From Symbiodinium natans (taxonomy: Eukaryota; Sar; Dinophyceae; Suessiales; Symbiodiniaceae): a stretch of 64,000 bases of DNA. The notes beneath the pieces were generated by a model. It was not told where the DNA came from. It ran no database searches and saw only the letters and a list, made by a program, of their open reading frames with translations. Made by a program: the position numbers and the translations under genes. Location: assembly GCA_905221605.1 (NCBI GenBank), contig CAJNDS010002524.1, positions 440,249 through 504,248 on the forward strand, given 5' to 3'. This document shows positions 39,342 through 53,455 of this stretch, one piece after another; position 1 is the stretch's first letter; every line of letters begins with the position of its first letter.

Positions 39342-42300
39342 TCCTGCACGAAGGAGGCTGGACTCACCCCCTCGATTCAATTGTGGGTGAAGTTCTTCGT
39401 CGCGACCCCATACCTCGGATTTTTCAAATGCCCTCTCAGCCTGAGACCGCAGCGACAGCGTCCTTGAGCGCATGTACGGATCTGGCCAGAATCAATCACT
39501 TTCCCACCGATGAGTTCTTGCGCTTCGAGTCAGAGGGACACAAGTACTTCTACAACGACACAGTCGTCGGATGCAGCGCTACCTGGCTGGCTTGCGTCTT
39601 GCCACGCGCGTAGTGAAATATATACATAGTAAGAGTTGGCAAAAAGCAACCTCTTAGCGTTTCTAAGTTATTTCGTCGAGGTTACCGCCCTGATACACGA
39701 GTTTTCCGAAGAGTTCGATGCTACACTTGCTTTACAAAAAATGAAGTCTGGTCGAAATTGGCCTCGAAAAGAATATATTGCGCCCGACGCAGACTTCAAA
39801 CTTATTGGCGCCATGTTAATCGGCACGGACTTCTTCTACCAGGCAGATCTCGTTGAAGAGCTCAAGAAGACTCCGCCAGACCTCAGCAAGATTTGCGAAT
39901 TGTTCGTTGCAAGCCGTGCGGAGCTGAACACGTGGGACGAGATCATGGCGCATCTCGTGCTTCACGATAACGAGATTGCTGATACGTGGAATCTCAAAAG
40001 GGAAAGGGCAGCGAACTGCGGCACTTGGATGCATGCAATGCTTGAACATTTACTGAATGGCTATCAGATTTGTCCTGGCTGCATGGAGGGTGAGCTTAAT
40101 GCTGCTATCCGCGCACTTGAAAAGATGGGCAATGTCGAAGTATTTCGAACCGAATGGTGTGTTCATGCTCCGGAGGAGGACCTAGCTGGATCCATCGACG
40201 TGGTACTAAAAATCAAAGGTTCCAGTGAATTCATTGTGCTGGACTGGAAACGCAGCGAGAAGTTGAAGGATAAGTTCAATAGTTACGGCAAAAACATGAA
40301 AGTGCCGCTGCAAGAGGTGCCGGACTGTCAAGGACACCATTATCGTCTTCAATTGAACACCTACCGCTGGATCTTGGAGAGGTACTACGACATAAAAATT
40401 GTCAAGATGATAGTTGTCTGCGTGCACCCCAACTATCTTCCAGACGGATTCATTGACGAAGTTCCGGATATGCAAGAATCTGTTTCGCAGCTTATGGATG
40501 TCAGAAGACAGCAGTTGCTTGCCAAAGCAGCAGAAACACGCGCGGACGTTGCAATTCCAGCTACAGAACCCTTTGAAGTTCGCTTGTCAGGAACTGCGGC
40601 ACATGACGGCGATCATTTTGCCGATGAATTTAAAGCGGCTCTGAGTATTCTTTTGGATAATGACACTGACGAGGTGCCGCAGGCTGCAAAGAAACGGAGA
40701 CGCATGCCAGGAGCTGACAAAACATCGGATCAGTTCCAATCTATGTTTGAGAAGTCAAAACACTGCATATCATCCGAGTTGAACCTCGTGACGCCTGACG
40801 TGAAGAACAGCAGCAGTGAGATTGTCAAGAGTACGAATGCATCTTTGGGTCAGCTCAGGCAGGTTTTTCCTACAGCGTCCGAAGAGCTCTTGCGACTTAT
40901 TATGGTGGTCGCTTACATTTCTGAAAAAAACATTGCGGACAAGATTATGCTGTCAGATGCTGCCGCAGTTTTTTGGCTTGTGGAGGGCGGAAGACACGTT
41001 CGAGTTCATAAGGGCTTCTTACACATTTACAACGACGACGGCTCTTTCGTGACGTTCGGAGGAATTCCTCCTGAGGCTGCGCTTCATCGGATATCGAATT
41101 TCTTCACTGAGTTGGAAGGAATCTACAGACGAATGAAAGATGATGTGCAGAGGAACAGTCAAGCCATCGCGACGGCGATCGTAAGCGATTCTCAAAACTT
41201 TCCAAGTGAAGCTGTATTTCTGGAGAATTGTCGGCGTGCTGCCAGAAGCAAAAAGAAAGTTCAAGCTGACGCGCGTCTCGACGCAGATCCGGATGAGCAA
41301 CGTGCCTGTGAGGAAAATGAAACAAGCAATGACTCATGGACCGATGACTTGGCTGAGAAGACTTGGAAAGTCTGCTGCGTTTTGAAGTTTGAGCTCATGC
41401 AGACGCGCATGATCTCGCTTATCGTGGAATGGTGCGAAACCGAAGACCAACGAGAGGCAGCGGTGTGCTACAATGATTCCTGCTTTGTGTACGATCGGCC
41501 AGGGTCAGAGCAATACATCGAGGCAGTCAGAAAAGGTCCGGCGAACAACTGCTACGTGCACATTCCACATAATTTGCTGGACCCTGTTCTCGATGCCAAT
41601 ATGAAGCGCTTGGAGCGATTTTACGAACAGACATTCTGGTGTAACTTCAAGGTGTTTCAATGCTTTCAAGCAGCGCTCGCCTTGGCAAAGCGAGGATTGA
41701 ACATCGACAGATGTTTCATAGGCATCTCTCCAGGCGGCGTTGGCCAGAGTCTGTATTCGTTACATCTTTCTGAGATGTACAAACAGCATCACATGTTCTT
41801 CGACCCAAATGTCTGGCACATGGAAGAAGAACTACGGAAACAGGCTGAGTCGCTCGCTAAGTGCTTTATTTTGACTGGTCAGGAAGCGCCAGAAAGTACC
41901 AAGAAGCTACACATAGATCTTTTCAAGAAGACTATGTCTGGAGACGGCATTATGGGCCGCAAGCCGTATGGCTACACTACGCGAATGTGGCAGATCGTCG
42001 GCTGGAAGCGACTTGAAATGAACCGAATGATGAACTTCGCTGGCGTCTCCGTTTCCAATTTTAATTCCATGTTCAGACGTGGATTTGTATGGAAAGCCAA
42101 AGCTCGCTTCATACATCAGAAGTTTCTCTGCAACTACCTCGATCATGAGAAAGACGGCATCTTTGCAGCAGACCCCAGCCTCAATAAGTTCCTTGCAACA
42201 TCACAAGCCTCAGTGGCAGGTCTTCGAATACAATGGGCGTTCGAGCGTATGCATGGTCGCGATGCATGCTACCAATTCATCGAAGATTACTGCAACGGCG

Positions 42301-43785
42301 AGGATAATTACATCACGGAGGATGTTATGAGGCAAGCCTGCGGTCTACCAGTGCGACACAGACAAGTACAAGAAGAAAAAGATGTCGGCCTGGCCGCCGT
42401 CCTCGAAGCAGATGCTGAAAGTCAAAAGGCACGGGACGCAAAAGACGATGAGTGGGACAATTTTCGACAGTTCTTGTTCGACACAATGCTTTCTTCTGGC
42501 ATGGAGTTGCTATCGTACACCGAGTTCAAGAAGCTGACGTTGAGGAACTCCGGAATACCAAACATGACTAAAGAAGCATTGTGGGATGCAGTGGAAGCGC
42601 AGCGCGTGCTTCGACCTGGAATTGTGAAGCACAAAACCAGCAAGGTGAAGCCAGGATCGTTTCTGCCTTTCATGACTTTCGCGCATGACTTCAAGGACAT
42701 TTTGCCTCCGGTGAGTGAAGATGATGTTAGAATGCATTTTGAAGAGCAACACGACATTCAGAAATTGCGGAGCTATGCGTTTTCGCATGGCAGTCGACGG
42801 CGCAGCGCGGAAGTGTTAGAGGCACATCACAAGAGCGCCTGTCAACGTCTCACTGGATCCGACGCAAAGAAAGGCAGGAGGCAGGCAGACATACAGGACG
42901 CTATGCGAGAACACAAGAGTGCACTGCTGAAGCTGAAGGCTCACGAGGACAGCATCAAGATTGTGCTTCGCGGCGACATTGACACGTCCACCGGCGTCAA
43001 GGCTTCTCAGCGAAAACGTTACACGCCAAAAGAGTTGCAGTCGGAAGAGCTTCCCTCATCGCAAGACTCTGCTTTCCGGACTTTAGTGTCCAAGCAAATC
43101 AAGTATCACTATCCTGCTGAGCCGGCCTACTCAGTGAAGCCCCGTCGCTACAGTGGTGCTGGCAGCGCACAGGCCATGTCCCGAAGACTGCAGGTACATG
43201 TTCTGGATGCGCATTGTGTAGATTTAGACATTCAGAACTGCTGCTTGACCCTTGTTTATCAAATCCTGGAAAAGATCAAGCCCACTCCAGCTTTGCCGCA
43301 GAAATTAAGTGAGCTGCTGTATGAACTCGCTTACAAGCGCGAGGATTTCTTTCGCAAAATCAATGCACATCATAGTGAAGGAAAGCAGCTGGTGAATACG
43401 GTGGTGAATGGCGGTCGCATACCAGACAACTTCAAGAACGACGAGAATGTACAGTCGCTTCAGAAGCTGTCTTTATATCTCCGCTGGACAGCTTGCAACC
43501 TTCTTCACGATGACTACCTGAATCTCAAGGATGTCAAAAGCAAACCATTCCCTGAAGCGACTGTGTTTTCGCTTATGTGGCATGCAGTTGAAGATCGGAT
43601 TCTTCAGTGCTGGTCCGAACATGTTTTGCGACAAGACCAGAAGCCGCTCCACGTTTCTCTGCACTTCGACGGGATGCGAGTGTCGCGCAATGCAATTGTC
43701 GATATTCCGCAGTTTTGCAAATCTTGCGAGAAAGAAATCGAAGAGAAGGTGTTGTTCAAGGTTAAGATCGTTCAGAAGATCGGGC
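39342..43785 (+). CDS. giant nuclease-helicase polyprotein gene, 5' part, truncated by assembly gap (copy 1)
   Basis: Same gene as at 57271-64000. Exon 39342-39577, GC-AG intron 39578-39680, then an open frame from 39681 to the N run. The frame shown running into the gap has no stop before it. The sequence contains the PD-(D/E)XK, SF3-like and polymerase-like regions, but the papain-like, C2H2 and DDE parts are lost to the gap. Differences from copy 2 in this stretch: Val for Ala near 40909 and two silent changes. Confidence 0.7.
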
Positions 43786-43885
43786 NNNNNNNNNNNNNNN
43801 NNNNNNNNNNNNNNNNNNNNNNNNNNNNNNNNNNNNNNNNNNNNNNNNNNNNNNNNNNNNNNNNNNNNNNNNNNNNNNNNNNNNN
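43786..43885. other. assembly gap, exactly 100 N
   Basis: A run of exactly 100 N, the usual placeholder for a scaffold gap of unknown size. The right contig begins inside a poly-C run also present at 26004-26016. Confidence 0.98.
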
Positions 43886-44529
43886 CCCCCCCCCCCCCCC
43901 CGGCTGAGAACTGGGGCTGGGCCAGGGCCGGAGGGGGTGAGGGCTGGAGCTGGTGGGCTGGGTGGGGGGTGGGGGGGGTGGGGTGGCGGGGGTTTGGGGA
44001 AGGGGCGGGGGGGTGGGGGGGGGGTTGAAGGAGCTGAAAGCTGGAGAGCCAGCTCGGCGTGGAGGGGGGGGGGGGTTGGGCTGTTCTGGGGTGGGCTGGA
44101 GGGGCTGGGAGGGCCCCCACCCGCCCCCGCCCTTCCCCTGCCATCCCTTTCCCACTCTTTCAAGGGCTGAGCTGAAGAGCTGGAGCTGGGGTGGGCTAGT
44201 CTGGGGCCGGCGGCGCTGGAGAGCGGAGAGGGGTTGAAGGAGCTGGGCTGGCCGAAGGGTGGAGGGGCTGGAGAGCCAGCTCGGGGTGGAGGGTGGGCCA
44301 GGGAGGGTCAAGGGGGCCAAGGCCCTGGCACAGGGCTGGGCACCCCCCCAACCACCACCCCTCTTTCTCTCACCATCCAAAAAGAGTTTAAACAAAAAAA
44401 ACGTTTTTCTCTTCACCAACCCTCCCCCATCCCTCTCCACCATCAAACGCCCTCACCATGCCTACTCCCCCAGCTCACTTTTCACTCCCTCACGTTCTCA
44501 ACCGCTTCCACACATTAATCAGCTGCTTT

Positions 44530-44880
44530 ACCCTATCATCTTCTTATCATCTTTTATCATACTTTATCATCTCTCATATTATCTCTTTTTATTATCTTCC
44601 ATCATGTTTAATCATCTTCATATGCTTTTCTTATCATCTTCATATCATCTTTTTATCATCCTTATCATCTTTTTTGTCATCTTTTATCATCTTTTAATCG
44701 GGTCAAAATTCGGGATCTCATTTGGAAAGCATCCTTATCTGAATCATCTTCTATCGTTATCATCCTTTATCATTTTTTATCATCTTTTTATCACCTTTTA
44801 TCACCTTTTATCATCTTTTATCATCTTTTATCATCTTTATCATCTTTTATCATCTTTTGCCATCTTCATATAATAGTCTT
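44530..44880. repeat. TATCATCTTT minisatellite (copy 2)
   Basis: Corresponds to 26590-26945 with a few single-base and unit-length differences. Confidence 0.9.
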
Positions 44881-44955
44881 ATAATCGTTTTGTAGTCTTT
44901 TCTATTTTTTCGTAATCTTTAAGATCCTGTGGTCTCTAGGTAATTAATTTTTTTG

Positions 44956-45709
44956 GAGTGGTTCTAAGTCTTGCTTATCGGGGGGTAAGTGTTCGTAAGT
45001 TTCGAGAAGCAAATATATATATATATATATATGTGTAACACTGAATTTCAAACCCCCTTAAACCCTTAAAGGCTGCGTATGTGGGGTGGTTCTAAGTCTT
45101 GCTTATCGGGAGGTAAGTGTTCGTAAGTTTCAAGAAGCAAATATATATGTAACACTGAATTACAAACCCCCTTGAACCCTTAAAGGCTGCGTATGTGGGG
45201 TGGTTCTAAGTCTTGCTTATCGGGGGGTAAGTGTTCGTAAGTTTCAAGAAGCAAATATTTTTGCAACACTGAATTTGAAACCCCCTTAAACCCTTAAAGG
45301 CTGTGTATGTGGGGTGGTTCTAAGTCTTGCTTATCGGGAGGTAAGTGTTCGTAAGTTTCAAGAAGCAAATATATATGTAACACTGAATTTCAAACCCCCT
45401 TGAACCCTTAAAGGCTGCGTATGTGGGGTGGTTCTAAGTCTTGCTTATCGGGGGGTAAGTGTTCGTAAGTTTCAAGAAGCAAATATATATGCAACACTGA
45501 ATTTTAAACCCCCTTAAACCCTTAAAGGCTGCGTATGTGGGGTGGTTCTAAGTCTTGCTTATCGGGGGGTAAGTGTTCGTAAGTTTTAAGAAGCAAATAT
45601 ATATGTAACACTGAATTTCAAACCCCCTTGAACCCTTAAAGGCTGCGTATGTGGGGTGGTTCTAAGTCTTGCTTATCGGGGGGTAAGTGTTCGTAAATTT
45701 CAAGAAGCT
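44956..45709 (+). repeat. 114-bp tandem repeat (copy 2)
   Basis: Corresponds to 27026-27780; the first unit carries a longer TA run. Confidence 0.95.
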
Positions 45710-46391
45710 GTGAGGGTTCCAGGTCTTGCTTGTCGCGGCCAACCCCACTCGGTCCTCAACAGGGGGACTCTCCAGGCTTTCGGCAAGACACCCCCGAAGC
45801 CTGAAACCCGAAATTCCCAAAAATCTGTGCTCATGCCTCCCGGCGCGCGACATACCCCGTTACAAGTGCGTTACATACCCGCGACAGACCAAACACAGTC
45901 CATTGCGACATCTGCGTAAGCAACGTGCGCCCCAAATAGACGCATTATCGTCCTACCCCAATGCGCCCTGAGACCCTTTTTAGTGCATGAATATAATATA
46001 ATATAATATAGTATAATATATATTATAATAGAGCATGATACGAACGTGCGCGCGACAGCGGGCTGTAACTAGCCGGGCGTTACAGAGGTCTGTCACAGGT
46101 GGGCGCGGGCCGCGACAACCGGGGGTTTAGGCACACAGCCAAATAATGAATATTTATACGCAGGTGCGTGCGTGGAGTTCGCAGTCACTTATAAGAAGAC
46201 ATTCTGATGAGGTCGCACTGGCTGGCTTGTGTCCACTTCTGCATTAGCCGCTCTTGTCAGCCGCTGCGCATGGTGTCAGTGTGCACGCGTGCCATGAACA
46301 ATAGGACTGTCCCTGCGGATAGCATTGCGTACGAAACCTGCAGCCATTTTCAACAGCCCTCCCGGCCTCACGCTTCATAAGTTGCTCTACC

Positions 46392-47018
46392 ATGCCTGCT
46401 CGTAGTGCAGAAGCCAATCGCCTTTTGCTTCGTGAGATTCGCGCAAAATTCCGCCGTCAGTGTGGTAATCTTCGCGAGACCATCAAGAAGCAAAGCAAGA
46501 AGGCTCACAAAACAAAGAATGCGCTACGCGTGGTGGAGAGCAAGCTGAAGGAAGCAGATGAAACTCTGTCAGAAGATGTATCATCTTGCGACTCCCTAAT
46601 TGGGACGAGTAGTGATGAAACTTCTTCCGACAGCAGTTCAGAAGCCGAAGTGGTTGCACCCGCAGCAGCCGCTGCCAAGGCGAAGATGGCTAAGGAGCCA
46701 GCCGAGGCAAAGGCAAACAAGCAGGAGGTGGCGGGGAAGAAGAAGTCGCCAGCTAAGCCAAAGAAAGAAGACGAGGCCGGCGAAAAGAAGGAGAAGGCAA
46801 AGACCAAGTATCCTATCATACCTCCCGGAGAACACGCCCCCAACCACCGTGGTGCACCCAACGCGGAGGGCCTTTACTATCCTGGCTATCCTCAAGGACA
46901 TGACCAGCGATGCGAAGGCTGCGAGCAGTTGCGACGCGGATTCCCGCGAGTATCCAAGAAACATGAAACCCTTAAGGGGTTGGAATGTCCTTGGCGTGTT
47001 CGCGCGGCAAAGAAGTGA
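46392..47018 (+). CDS. Lys/Ala-rich basic protein (copy 2), 208 aa
   Basis: Translates identically to 28465-29091; see there for domains. The upstream motif AGCCATTTT is also present 42-50 bp before the ATG. Confidence 0.6.
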   Translation: MPARSAEANRLLLREIRAKFRRQCGNLRETIKKQSKKAHKTKNALRVVESKLKEADETLSEDVSSCDSLIGTSSDETSSDSSSEAEVVAPAAAAAKAKMAKEPAEAKANKQEVAGKKKSPAKPKKEDEAGEKKEKAKTKYPIIPPGEHAPNHRGAPNAEGLYYPGYPQGHDQRCEGCEQLRRGFPRVSKKHETLKGLECPWRVRAAKK

Positions 47019-47883
47019 TTGCTCCACCAGCGCAGAAAAACACTGCAGATACTCTGACGACAGTAAGCAGTCATCCACGTAGAGTATCTGGTGTGTGAAG
47101 TGGTATGATGACAACGTGACATGCCAGGTAGACAATACACCCGCTGGTATCTCGGCCGCAAGGTTCAAGTCTATGTTATTCAACGCATGAAGAGTATTCA
47201 TATATTAAAAAATATTATAATACATAACATATATATATATATATGTAGACGTATCTCTGCAGTGTACCGTGAAGAAGATATGTTTCACATATCTAATCAA
47301 TCCTTACGCCGAATTTTATAAACCCTTCCCGTCACAACACTCCCCTCGCCCCCTCTACATGCCACTTTCCTCATCTGCTTCCCTGGTCTTCCTTAAGCCC
47401 AGAAACCAACCCAGGGCCATGCCGCGATGAGCATGTGGAACCATTGAGGAGGGGGGAGGGGTATAGGGCTCGCCGCGCCTGCATAGCATACATTTGTCAA
47501 TATGATATATATATATATGTGTATGTATATATGTATATATTATATATGACATAACATAATGTCAACTTAATTATATCGCAGGCGACTACCGCCTGCTAAG
47601 ATTGCGACGTTTATATTTTTATGGATGCGATAAAAACGCGCGTAGCTGAGTGTCGTTCGTTATGTTTTTCAGATTGTCAACATGTTGTTTTAATTTAGTG
47701 TATGACTACAATTAAATTAAATAAACTCAGATAAAAATCAAATGTCTAAGATCGAATGCTGATTTCACGACCTAAAGGACATCCTCAAATAGGCCCTGAC
47801 ATAAAGTGACATGAAGCGCTACAAGCGAAATCATTGCATGTATGACTATATATCTAACGATGAACACACCTGCAGTACGAACT

Positions 47884-49489
47884 TACCTGTGGCGTACTGA
47901 CTTCCATTTAGCTCAACTTTGAACACGTGCTCCCGGAAGTCTTGACCACTATGACGCCTGCAAAACTCTGTTAAGCAGTCTCGCGCTTAGCGCAACAACT
48001 ATTTCATTTTCGATCTCTTTAGTCTTGTAGAACTCAGCCTTCATCGCTTGCTACAGATTCTCACGAATGTTTCCTTACTTGGGCCTACGATTCACAGCAT
48101 GTCGTCACGACTGCAGGAACTAGCGTTGCAGGTCTCTGTGTAGAGTTTCGGACTTTGAGCAAATAACGGTCGACCTTACATTATCTACCTCACATATTTC
48201 AGACTATCTTTGCCCCAGGATGTCGACAAACACATATGTGTTCTCGTCCAGCCTTCAAGATGTTGAGGTCTTGATCATGTGCTGGTGAAGAATGTTATCG
48301 TTCGACGAAGATGGGCGCAAGCCCAAGCTTTTATAAGTTCATCAGTGATAGATTCGCGCAGGACGATCACACTTACAATACCAAGACTTTAAGTTCATCA
48401 GTGATAGATTTCGCGCAGGACGATCACACTTACAATACCAAGACTGTATAAACTGATCTAATACTGACACTTGGCTAAGAGCCTTAAGGCCGATTTCATT
48501 GCCGATATCACATATTCGAAGAATTCCCTAGCATAAAGCACTGCGATCATGATCAGTGCATGCATAACTAGCGAGCCAGGCCGTTTTGCAGCGCGGATTC
48601 CTCATGGCGGACTGACTTGCGTGGAACTCAGCACGTTTGCGTAGATAGACGTGTTTCTGAAGCACATGCTTCAGGACGTTTCCACAAGTATGACGTCTGC
48701 AAAGCGTGAAAACGTCAAAGCGAGCTCGTCTGCAGTCGTTAAGTAGTCTCACGCTTCGCCTAACAACTTTTAACTTTTCGAACTCTAGGGTAGCATGGTG
48801 CTCAGACCTCAGCATTTGTGCATATTGTTAAAGTGTTGTTACTTGAGCCTATGTTTGACAGCATGTCGTCACGACTGCAGGACATAGCTTTGCAAGCAGT
48901 TAACTCAATTCTATGTGCAGAGTTTCGGCTTTTGAGCAAACAGCAATTCGGATTACCTTCGCCACCTCGCATATTTCAGGCCGCTTTTGCCTCAGCATAA
49001 GAAGAGCTGTCTCGTGGTCGAAAAAAACAGAGATGTATTCTCGTCCAGCCTTGAAGAGTCTCAGGTCCTGATCATGCGCTGGTCGCACATGCAGTGGTTC
49101 AACGAAGACGAGCACAAGCCCGAGCTTTCAAGTGATAGTTTCGCACCGGACGATCACACTTACAATAGTAAGACTGTATAAACTCATCTAAGGGCCAAGG
49201 CCGATCTCACGGCCGAAGTCACATCTTCGAAGAGTTCCCTGGCAAAAGCCGCTACGATCAGCATCAGGGTACGCATAACTGACAAGAAGGCCGTCCTGCA
49301 GTGCGGATTCCTCGATGGCGGACCGACTTGCATGGAACTCAGCACGTTTGCTTAGAAATGTTACTCCTTAAGAAACATGTGCTGTCAGGAGGTCTTCCAC
49401 CGTCATGACGCCTGCAGAGTTTTTGAAGAAGTCTGACGCTTAACTAAGCAACGACATCGTTGGATTCACGTAACAACATCACACATCTT
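47884..49489 (+). pseudogene. three degenerate tandem units of about 710 bp (copy 2)
   Basis: Same structure as 29955-31560, including the nested 56-bp duplication at 48335-48445. One substitution (ATCATT to ATCGTT near 49457). Confidence 0.55.
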
Positions 49490-49749
49490 ACTATTGAGGC
49501 TTCAGGCAGCTGAGTCGTCTCAGTGCCTAGAGCGCCAGACCCAGGTTCTTGTTGCGCGTGAATCGCTCATAAATTAACATGCGAGAATTGCTTAGGCCTA
49601 CAACGAATGTTCCGCCAGCTTCACGCAAGAAGAACCTCTCGAAGTGCCTGCGTCTCAGTTTTTTAAGTACAGCAGCATCTGTGTGCGATCTTTTCTCATG
49701 TAGGGCATCTGGACTCTGACGGTCGCTGGAGAAGGACTTAAACAACCTC

Positions 49750-50205
49750 TTATCGTCTAGACGTGTTGTTGCACACGCATCTTGCCAGGACCCAGCACAT
49801 GACCAACACGCCTGCGTCGCTTGATGAGAATATGATTAAGTGCGCAGAATTTTAAATAATCACTTAGAACGTAATCGTCCGTTGTCAGAACCAGGCAACC
49901 CAGCGAGTCCCTGATGGTACCGAAGAATGAGCGTGGAACTCATTATTTATGTTTAGCAACTAATTATTTGGCATGCGCTTATCGTTCCGGCGTGTTGTGG
50001 CATACGCATCCTGGCAGGACCCAGCACGTGACCAGCGCGCTTGCGTCGCTTGATGAGAATGTGATTAAGTGAGCAGGGTTCTGATGAATTGCTTGAAAAG
50101 TAATAAACGGGGACCAGAACGAGGCAAGCCATCGACTCCCCGACGGTTGCGAAGAATGAGTGTGGAACTCAATATGTATTTATATCATCGATATGTTTAG
50201 CATGC
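49750..50205 (+). repeat. degenerate 228-bp tandem pair (copy 2)
   Basis: Same as 31821-32276. 50206-51131 contains only short fragmentary frames. Confidence 0.85.
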
Positions 50206-51131
50206 ATTTCTTCCCAAAGAACTACGCCTCATAAACCAGGAAGATGCCCATTGAAGCCTTGTCGGACGCTTTGGCAACATCTACGCATATTGACAAGCTC
50301 CTCCAAGTTGAGCGCCGCGCTGAGTTGTGCTGCAATTAGAAAAGCAAATTCACATTGCTACAATGCTGCCTGCATGACTGAGCAGGTTGACAGCGTCGCT
50401 CGCGTGCGCCATACTTTTAGATTGAAAGAGCACGCACGTGAACATGCAAAGTGTTGCGTCGCTCGTGAGTTTGCCGAACAGGTTCAGCGACATGCCATTC
50501 ATCCAGGCCGACATGTCGCTCCTGAAGTCGACCGAGCCCACCTGTCTCTGGACTTAATGAATCAACTCCAGAATATGTTGCGTATTCTGCATGTGTTTCA
50601 CAAGGGATCGCCACTGGCTTCTGCGTGAAGAAGTGCATTGACAACGTCGGCGATGTGATCGCGAAGAACATATTTCATCGACTTTGCAGTACACATCGCC
50701 GCGCGACTACGCAGGACGTAACTGAGTGACGACTGCCTTATGTTCGAGCGAATTGTTGTTGCAGAAGGATTCAATTTCCTGGAAGTCGATCACCAGACCT
50801 GCTTGGTACAGAGGCTTTGGTCGGAGAGGCGCACGTGTACTTATAAGATCTTATAAGTTTTAGCGCAGTTAAGTCCGAATAGTTTGCGTTCATGTTTCTC
50901 TGAGGTCGAAACTTTCGATCAATTTGCCGCGAGCGAAGCACACACAAGCCCTCGAGCTCCACCAGCATCTTGGATATATTCAATGCTCAAAGAAATAATA
51001 TAGCAGCCCAAAGTACGAGTGCGTGTTCTTCTGTCGAGACTGTAGCAAGACAACATGTCACTGAAAGCGCACACGTGTGTCTAGATCAATATATTATATC
51101 ATGAGGTCATCGTGACTTGCTCGACATTGTG

Positions 51132-51260
51132 CAATGCACCGGCTTCAAGGTGACGTACAGTCGCGACGGCCCATTCTGGAGTGCAACCGACAACGACACG
51201 TCTCTGATTTCGTTCTGCACACACTTCTGGGCAAAACAACCAGGTCACTGCGAGCAGTAA
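51132..51260 (+). pseudogene. truncated papain-fold-like paralogue (copy 2)
   Basis: Same as 33203-33331. Confidence 0.5.
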
Positions 51261-51531
51261 ATAAAACAATTCAGAGTTTTAACACTGTGATGCATAAAGC
51301 ATATAACAATGCAGAGTAAGTAAAGCGCAATAATTCGGAAAACACATAGCGCCTTAACGGTGTGCATCTGGATCGGCGCAACCTTGGAAGTTGAGTTGGC
51401 ACTTCTGCGTGCCCACAGCCCGAACCGCCAACCGAAAGAGTCACGTAGGTTAAGGGTTTTGGACTCGTAACTTTTGAATAGTGACAAATGCCTATAGTCA
51501 GTTCATCAAGCAAGCAGTGCGTCATGCGCAG

Positions 51532-51932
51532 GTCAGAAGAAGTTCGCTGAAGTTTGCCTGATCGACGCCATCCGATCACACGGCGTAAAGGTCCCTTACA
51601 GCTGCGACGGACCTTTCTGGGCACTCAGAAACGGCAACGAAATGCTGCTTCCATTCGAGACACTCAGCAGAACTTGTATTGCAATGTATTCAATCCCGAT
51701 AACTGCACGAGCCAGCAAACTAAGGAAGCGCCTGACACCGGTGCCTACCAAAAGCCTATCATCTTTCGGCGAATACATCGTTTTGGCTGACAATCACTTC
51801 GTAGCTGTTCGCGTTGACGAGAATGGCTGCGAAATTAATTTCACCAAGCAGCGACATTTATGGGAACGAGCGTGTCTCTCGAACACGGAGGCACTTTGCG
51901 AATTATCTCTAATCGATAAAATTGCATGCTGA
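51532..51932 (+). pseudogene. exon-like fragment with NHFVAV motif (copy 2)
   Basis: Same as 33603-34003. Confidence 0.35.
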
Positions 51933-52609
51933 GATTACGTCAGGCTACCTGGTGGAGATGTCCATTTACGAGAGTCGTCTACTTGAATCCCAAGCAAGCG
52001 TACAAAATCTACCGCTTGCAGGCGCTGTTCAGTCCTGTAGCTCGTATTTTTAAAGCGCTCTGCTACGTCAGGCGGGATCTTCTGTGGACATCCTAGACAT
52101 CTCTGAGGATTCTCAGGGCTCTGGCCTCGAGTCAGAACCTAAGAAACCAATACATATTGGCGCACGTACCCATAAACTCATGTGGCGTTTGCTCACGACA
52201 ATCTTCGTAGGCCTTGGATGAAAAGAGCTTTGCGCAGAGACTTGGTGGTACACGGCGGAGACGTGCCAAGTCCAAGAACAAAGAGACTGCAAGATGTGAT
52301 CTTGGACATTCCGGGCATGCTGGAGGCGCCATTTAGCAAGCGCAGTATCTTCAAGTCATTGTTATGTCACATGCAAAACAAATATGTCAGGCTTTCTGCA
52401 GTGCAAGACAAGACAGTCAGGCCTTGCGCGTTGCATGTCTTCGTCAGTAGATCATCAGTTTCGTCACATGCGCAATTATTGACAGACCCCGACCTTGTCT
52501 AGCAGCTCGACGATGAAGGCCTATGATTCTGCTTTTGTGTTGAGTACAGCGCAGCGCTTCGCGTGTGACAAGTTCACGGATGCGAGGCATGCGTGCTTCT
52601 GTCTTAAAT

Positions 52610-52909
52610 AAGTCAACAGGCAAACTCAACTGTATCAACGTCGAGATCGTCAAGAACATCCAGTGCAAATGCTGCATGCTTAAGCGTGTTGCAAGTGCTT
52701 TCATGCAGCAAAAGAACATCAATTGATTATGTTTTCTCAAAACTCAGCTTGCTCGTGTAAAAAGCGTGCCTGTTCCTATTTTTATAAGTCAAAAAGGCAG
52801 ACTCGGCTGCGTCTTCAACGTCTCGTTCGTCAAGAACATCCCGTGCAAAGGCTGCGTGCATGAGCATATTGCAAATGCTTGCATACGGGCAAAGTTACTT
52901 CAAGTGTCT
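52610..52909 (+). pseudogene. 180-bp tandem CxxC exon duplication (copy 2)
   Basis: Same as 34681-34980. Confidence 0.55.
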
Positions 52910-52942
52910 GTAATTTGCATGAATATGCTTGCGTGTGTGCAG

Positions 52943-53455
52943 GCAACTTCGGCTTCTAGCCAAACATCTACAGCATCCATAGATTTGGAGCCCAAGGCAG
53001 GAAATAGTATCCTACGAGTGTCTGCAGCTATCGGAATGAGCAGCCCATCTGCACTTGTAAATCTGCTTGGAACCACGCTTCAGGCGCAGCCTTCTTCGTA
53101 CAAAATTCCAAGCAACTTCGAGCCTTTCCACCCTGGTTCACATTTGGAGTGGAGATTAAAAGATGAATGGGCTGTTTTTCGTAGAAGCCAATGCACGCCT
53201 CGACCAACGCTGAACTCAATCAGCGATTGCAACGTTGGGGATTTTCGTGATCGATATGAAGCGTGGCAGCTACATCCTCAACATCCCCTCATCAGACAAT
53301 TGGGGTTTCCACGCGGCTTTCCCGGCGCAATGCTGTACTGCCCTTCACTGAAAACAGCGTTTTGGTCGGATACGATCAAAGATTCACGGGCGATGCTGCG
53401 GGAGTTTGACGATATTTTGACTACGATGTCGTCCAGAAGGCGCACTTTGCGGTAG
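52943..53455 (+). CDS. candidate long exon, unknown protein (copy 2)
   Basis: Identical reading to 35014-35526. Confidence 0.4.
   Translation, partial: ATSASSQTSTASIDLEPKAGNSILRVSAAIGMSSPSALVNLLGTTLQAQPSSYKIPSNFEPFHPGSHLEWRLKDEWAVFRRSQCTPRPTLNSISDCNVGDFRDRYEAWQLHPQHPLIRQLGFPRGFPGAMLYCPSLKTAFWSDTIKDSRAMLREFDDILTTMSSRRRTLR

Larger units (their letters stand above)
26016..43785. repeat. left copy of a 17.8-kb near-identical duplication
   Basis: Matches 43901-61714 at an offset that settles at 17,929 bp. Only about six substitutions are visible over the last 15 kb (for example 37329, 37372, 40687, 40909, 42688 and 31528), plus microsatellite length differences. It ends exactly at the N gap. Almost certainly linked to an assembly overlap. 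Confidence 0.9.

Noticed and set aside
43473-44446. ORFs running through the N gap on both strands
   Set aside because: They join unrelated contig ends through undetermined bases.
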